Origin: an uncultured Lachnospiraceae bacterium
GTDB lineage: Bacteria > Bacillota > Clostridia > Lachnospirales > Lachnospiraceae
Assembly: GCA_947053345.1 (NCBI GenBank)
Contig: CAMRSM010000004.1
Location: forward strand, 1-64,000
Reading direction: 5' to 3'
DNA length: 64,000 nt
Under the pieces are notes generated by a model that saw only the letters and a list, made by a program, of their open reading frames with translations, searched no databases and was not told where the DNA came from. Below, piece by piece: positions 61,059 to 64,000 of the stretch. The first letter of the stretch is position 1. Each line of letters begins with the position of its first letter. The translations under genes and the position numbers were made by a program.

Positions 61059-62078
61059 TTATCCGGTAGCCCCAGACTCTAAAATCCTGAACATCTTACG
61101 CCCGCAGTCAATCTCCGCCATCGCCCCGATCGGAATCACGGTCATCGGCGTTCTGTGGACAAAATCGACATTGGACAAGACCGGAATATCCTCCCTGCCG
61201 GCCTCATACTTCAGAAACTTAACCAATATCCCCTCCTCTTCATCATTTAGCGGGCCGGTGATCAATCCCGCAGCATTCCGGAACATCCCTGCAGCATCCA
61301 GTGCCCGCAGGTCATGCAGCCCCGCCAAAGTACTTCCATAAGGCGATCCGCACTCCAGCATGATGATGCATTCCCTAAAGAAGTCCGGCTCCGGGAAAAA
61401 TTTGGTTCCCATGATCTGCCGCAATGGTCCCGCACATCCGCCGAAAATCCTTCCCCGCACCGTTTTATTCCCCTGCACGATCTTATAGCCGGTATTCTGC
61501 GTCCACGTAATATCATTTTTATCGACGTTTCTCCACTCAATCTGCGTATATTTCCGGCAGGGCAGTATATCGCCTATTTCTCCGGCAGAAAACAGGCATC
61601 TCGTTATCGCCTCTTTCGTATCATCATCGAGTGCGGCAGGCTGGGCGATCGGTGTCAATAAATTTGGGCCGTAGTAGGCTCTTATTCCCGCCTTTGCAAA
61701 AACTGCAACCCATGTGGTAATGTCGGAAAATCCCATAAATATTTTCGGATTGTTTTTTATAACATCCAGATCAATATAGGGAAGTACCCTGTAAGAATCA
61801 TCACCGCCCATCATGCAGATAATTCCGTTTACCTCCTGATTCTGCATCGCCCACATCAAATCCCCGGCGCGCACCTCAGGATGCCGATACAGATAATCGC
61901 TTCCGGCTAAAGCATTCGGTGTCGCAATAACGTGGACACCCCAGATTTCTTCCAGCCGCCTTTTGCCGGATTCATACCTCCACAGCATATCCGGATCGCC
62001 CGCCCTGCCCCCGGAAATGGAGATCAGGGCAACGGTATCGCCGCTTTTTAATGCGTTTGGCACCTTCAGTTCATGCAT
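61059..62078 (-). CDS. S66-family peptidase (LD-carboxypeptidase / MccF-like)
   Basis: The 339-residue serine peptidase has GFSDITTW (nucleophile Ser), MLECGSPYGS in the middle and NVDFVHRTPMTVIPIG (His) near the C-terminus, giving the Ser-Glu-His set of family S66. Members recycle murein by cutting LD bonds or give self-immunity to microcin C by cleaving aminoacyl-nucleotide toxins. The form here, with GGDDSYRVLPYIDLDVI, is closer to MccF-like enzymes by general look, so a self-immunity or resistance role is possible. The start at 62078 follows a G-rich site directly behind a hairpin. Confidence 0.82.
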   Translation of the reverse strand: MHELKVPNALKSGDTVALISISGGRAGDPDMLWRYESGKRRLEEIWGVHVIATPNALAGSDYLYRHPEVRAGDLMWAMQNQEVNGIICMMGGDDSYRVLPYIDLDVIKNNPKIFMGFSDITTWVAVFAKAGIRAYYGPNLLTPIAQPAALDDDTKEAITRCLFSAGEIGDILPCRKYTQIEWRNVDKNDITWTQNTGYKIVQGNKTVRGRIFGGCAGPLRQIMGTKFFPEPDFFRECIIMLECGSPYGSTLAGLHDLRALDAAGMFRNAAGLITGPLNDEEEGILVKFLKYEAGREDIPVLSNVDFVHRTPMTVIPIGAMAEIDCGRKMFRILESGATG

Positions 62079-62093
62079 AATTATACCCCCGTA

Positions 62094-62121
62094 CCGTGCC
62101 GCAGGCAAGCCTGTGGCACGG
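62094..62121. promoter_or_regulatory. Hairpin between the DUF4132 and S66 genes
   Basis: CCGTGCC (62094-62100) and GGCACGG (62115-62121), extended inside by CAGG/CCTG, form a stable stem that ends 16 nt before the S66 start. On the minus strand it has no U-tract, so it more likely affects translation or RNA stability; on the plus strand TTTT follows. Confidence 0.5.
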
Positions 62122-62171
62122 TTTTAATAAAAAGTTGAATCGTGTCTTTCGCTCGGGCTTCCCTCTGCGTT

Positions 62172-64000
62172 CTACATCGTCGCCTTCGCCAGCTGCCACA
62201 CAACCTCGCTGAAGTATCTCGCCGGGATATCCCGCAGAAACAGCGCCTTGTCCTTGTCCGCCTCATCGTACACATAGCTTCCCCGCTCGATGGTTCCGGC
62301 TCTGTAAAATCTCGCGTCATAAACCGTGACCTCCTCGTTGGCATAGCCCACGAAGCTGCCGGAAAAATGCAGTTCCACGCCGAGCCCGATCTCCTTATCC
62401 TCGCGGTAATAGGTATCAAAGCCGCCCGCGTCCTGCACCGAGCCGCGGTACCAGCCAAGCCCCGCCAGCCTGCTGCCAAGCGCCAGATCATTTACGGTTC
62501 TGTCCTGGAAACGGGTAAGCCCCTGCGTGCCTGCTTCCTCCTCCGTCATCGCGTAGACCATCCGGTCAAGCTGTTCAAACGGCTGCGCGATCTCATAATC
62601 CGCGAGCTGCTCTTTCCACGCCGCTTTCGATTCCACAGTCAGCTCAATCGGGTGCACCAGCCCGATCTTCCCCTGTTCCGGAAGTTCAAACTCGTCCTCC
62701 TCCTCGGTGTTGAATGAGCCGTCCTCCATATAGCGGAAGCTCTGTGTCAGTTTGCCCTCCTCGTAAATGCCCCAGATCAGACCGGTGGCAAACTGGTGCA
62801 TAATCGGATTCTTTACAAAAAGCTGCTTCCACGCGTCCACACTCCATTCGCGCGCTGTGGAAAGCGCCATCTCCAGGCGCTGCTTCTGGCTTGCAACGGT
62901 CGTTTTCATCTGTTTTTTCATCTGCTTGAATTCTTCGTAAGCGGCAGCGGCTTTCGCTTCGTCGTCCTTCTTGCCCGGAGCCGGGAGGTTTTTCAATTTC
63001 TTGCCGCGTGTCAGACTGTGCGGGATATTGCCTGTGCTGTCCGCATCCACGCCCTCAAATACCTCAATTTCCAGCGCCGTTGTGATGGTCACGACGAACT
63101 TCCGCTCACCGTAGTCATATATCCGCTCCATCCTTTCGTCAAAGCCCAGATCCGGCACGATACGGTCGGCCAGTTCCTCGCGCGTGATGCCGAGCTGCGC
63201 AGCCGCAAATTCCAGGGCAGCCCCCGCCGCCGCGCGCACCTGCTTAAATTTGAATTTGCGCGCAATCCCGTCCACGATCAGAAGCGCCTGCGGAAATGGA
63301 CTTAAGCTCAATGCCTTGACCGCCTCGCACGCGATCGCACCGCGCGACTCCTGCGGCCATTCCCTGATCCGGCGGTGAAGCTTTTCGATGATTTCACTGC
63401 CTCCATGGATTGCCGCTGTATAGAGCACCCAGCGCTTTTTCGCCTCTGCGCCCGCCTCCATCCATTTATCAAACAATTCATCCACATACACGGCAAACTC
63501 CGCCGCATCCAGCCCCTCCGCCAGATAAGCAGCGTTTTTGCTTACGCCGCAGCCGTCCGCGGAGGAATAACACAGAAGAACCGCCTGCAGATATTCCTCG
63601 CCCGCAGGCTCCTTCCCGGAAGCATCCCCCGCCATATGCACCTGCGAAAACGGCGTTTCATACGCCCAGGCAAGTCCGCGCTTCTTTCCTCCCTTGTGCA
63701 GCTCCTTCACAAGCTCCGCCCGCGAAAGCGTCTTTGCGCCTGCCGTATCCCCAGCATCGCTCTCCATGCCGAGAGCATTGCCCAGAAGCTGCCGCACCTT
63801 CGCATTTTTCTCCTTCTCCATCGCCTGAGAAAACAGTTCCTTATAGTCAGCGCCGGACTCCTGCCATGCGGACAGCACCTGGATCGCAAGTTCCCGTTCT
63901 GCCGCCTTTTTCGAAGCGAGAAGTCCCTTCACATCGTCCTCCCAGCCTTTCTGTGCGCACAATAACTCATAGAGCTGCTGCCTGACCGCCTTGGAACCGT
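62172..64000 (-). CDS. DUF4132-domain protein (third paralogue, 5' end outside the window)
   Basis: The frame is open at the right edge, so only the C-terminal ~608 residues are visible. They align closely with the 26956-30924 protein: AYETPFSQVHMAG, EYLQAVLLCYSSADG, KLHRRIREWPQESRGAIACE, QLGITREELADRIVP, then the DUF4132 domain (KLKNLPAPGKKDD, LFVKNPIMHQFATGLIWG, GLGWYRGSVQDAGGFDTYY). Unlike the other two copies it has almost no low-complexity insert. Its lying 27 kb from them on the same strand shows that the family has multiplied and scattered in this genome. Function unknown. Confidence 0.8.
   Translation of the reverse strand, partial: GSKAVRQQLYELLCAQKGWEDDVKGLLASKKAAERELAIQVLSAWQESGADYKELFSQAMEKEKNAKVRQLLGNALGMESDAGDTAGAKTLSRAELVKELHKGGKKRGLAWAYETPFSQVHMAGDASGKEPAGEEYLQAVLLCYSSADGCGVSKNAAYLAEGLDAAEFAVYVDELFDKWMEAGAEAKKRWVLYTAAIHGGSEIIEKLHRRIREWPQESRGAIACEAVKALSLSPFPQALLIVDGIARKFKFKQVRAAAGAALEFAAAQLGITREELADRIVPDLGFDERMERIYDYGERKFVVTITTALEIEVFEGVDADSTGNIPHSLTRGKKLKNLPAPGKKDDEAKAAAAYEEFKQMKKQMKTTVASQKQRLEMALSTAREWSVDAWKQLFVKNPIMHQFATGLIWGIYEEGKLTQSFRYMEDGSFNTEEEDEFELPEQGKIGLVHPIELTVESKAAWKEQLADYEIAQPFEQLDRMVYAMTEEEAGTQGLTRFQDRTVNDLALGSRLAGLGWYRGSVQDAGGFDTYYREDKEIGLGVELHFSGSFVGYANEEVTVYDARFYRAGTIERGSYVYDEADKDKALFLRDIPARYFSEVVWQLAKATM

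Overview
The window reads as chromosome of a Gram-positive gut anaerobe of the Lachnospiraceae (Bacillota, Clostridia). The basis is purine-rich ribosome binding sites (AGGAGG type), lipoprotein-type secretion signals, a DnaD/DnaI-type helicase-loading gene pair, an ECF sigma/anti-sigma pair, and a xylan-utilisation locus built from CUT1 ABC transporters with NHL, YIP1 and DUF5696 partners. I cannot name the genus. No rRNA, tRNA or CRISPR array was seen.

Layout. 1-1221: the end of a relaxase-like gene of a mobile element and a small immunity gene of the SMI1/KNR4 (SUKH) type. 1222-18252 (minus): a large xylan/xylo-oligosaccharide locus with a GH3 glycosidase, a GH10 xylanase, two pairs of ABC permeases, a lipoprotein binding protein, a very large membrane-anchored binding protein, and NHL, YIP1 and DUF5696 proteins. 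It has at least two internal promoters and one internal terminator. 18601-25645 (plus): housekeeping genes (murC, a DnaD-domain protein, a DnaC/DnaI-like ATPase, a ribose-phosphate pyrophosphokinase) and an ECF sigma/anti-sigma pair. A cluster of four exact DnaA boxes lies between murC and the dnaD-like gene. 25692-35468 (minus): two giant DUF4132 paralogues and a helical hypothetical protein. A third DUF4132 paralogue enters at the right edge (62172-64000). 35820-41006: mixed accessory genes (hypothetical, collagen-like protein, class D beta-lactamase, Rrf2 regulator with a cupin target). 41059-41600: a second immunity-like cassette whose promoter and 3' flank match those at 142-958.

42028-43278 encodes an XRE helix-turn-helix domain fused to a complete PurM-like (AIR synthetase) domain. 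Its 5' leader is two tandem ~102-nt units, each of which folds into the same long hairpin, directly downstream of a good promoter. This looks like an undescribed tandem RNA regulator. 43622-45156: a GNAT acetyltransferase and RsgA, the latter behind an attenuator-like leader with a 10-codon peptide. 46107-48179: an ABC transporter with a 41-codon peptide ORF and a cysteine-rich protein, a possible peptide-export system. 48598-55567: cytidine deaminase, GH30 xylanase, a phospholipase-like/tyrosine phosphatase fusion, a GH31 glycosidase and its divergent AraC regulator.

55611-59717 is a compact operon of an OLD-like AAA ATPase, an unrecognised protein and an AIPR protein with a C-terminal cold-shock domain, driven by a consensus promoter. 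It is the best candidate defence system here. An ISAs1-family element with a nonsense-mutated transposase sits immediately upstream, with clear terminal repeats and target duplication. An S66 peptidase follows. The glycan genes (GH3, GH10, GH30, GH31) together form a scattered xylan/xyloglucan-degrading capacity. The accessory islands between 35 and 62 kb carry most of the signs of gene gain and decay.
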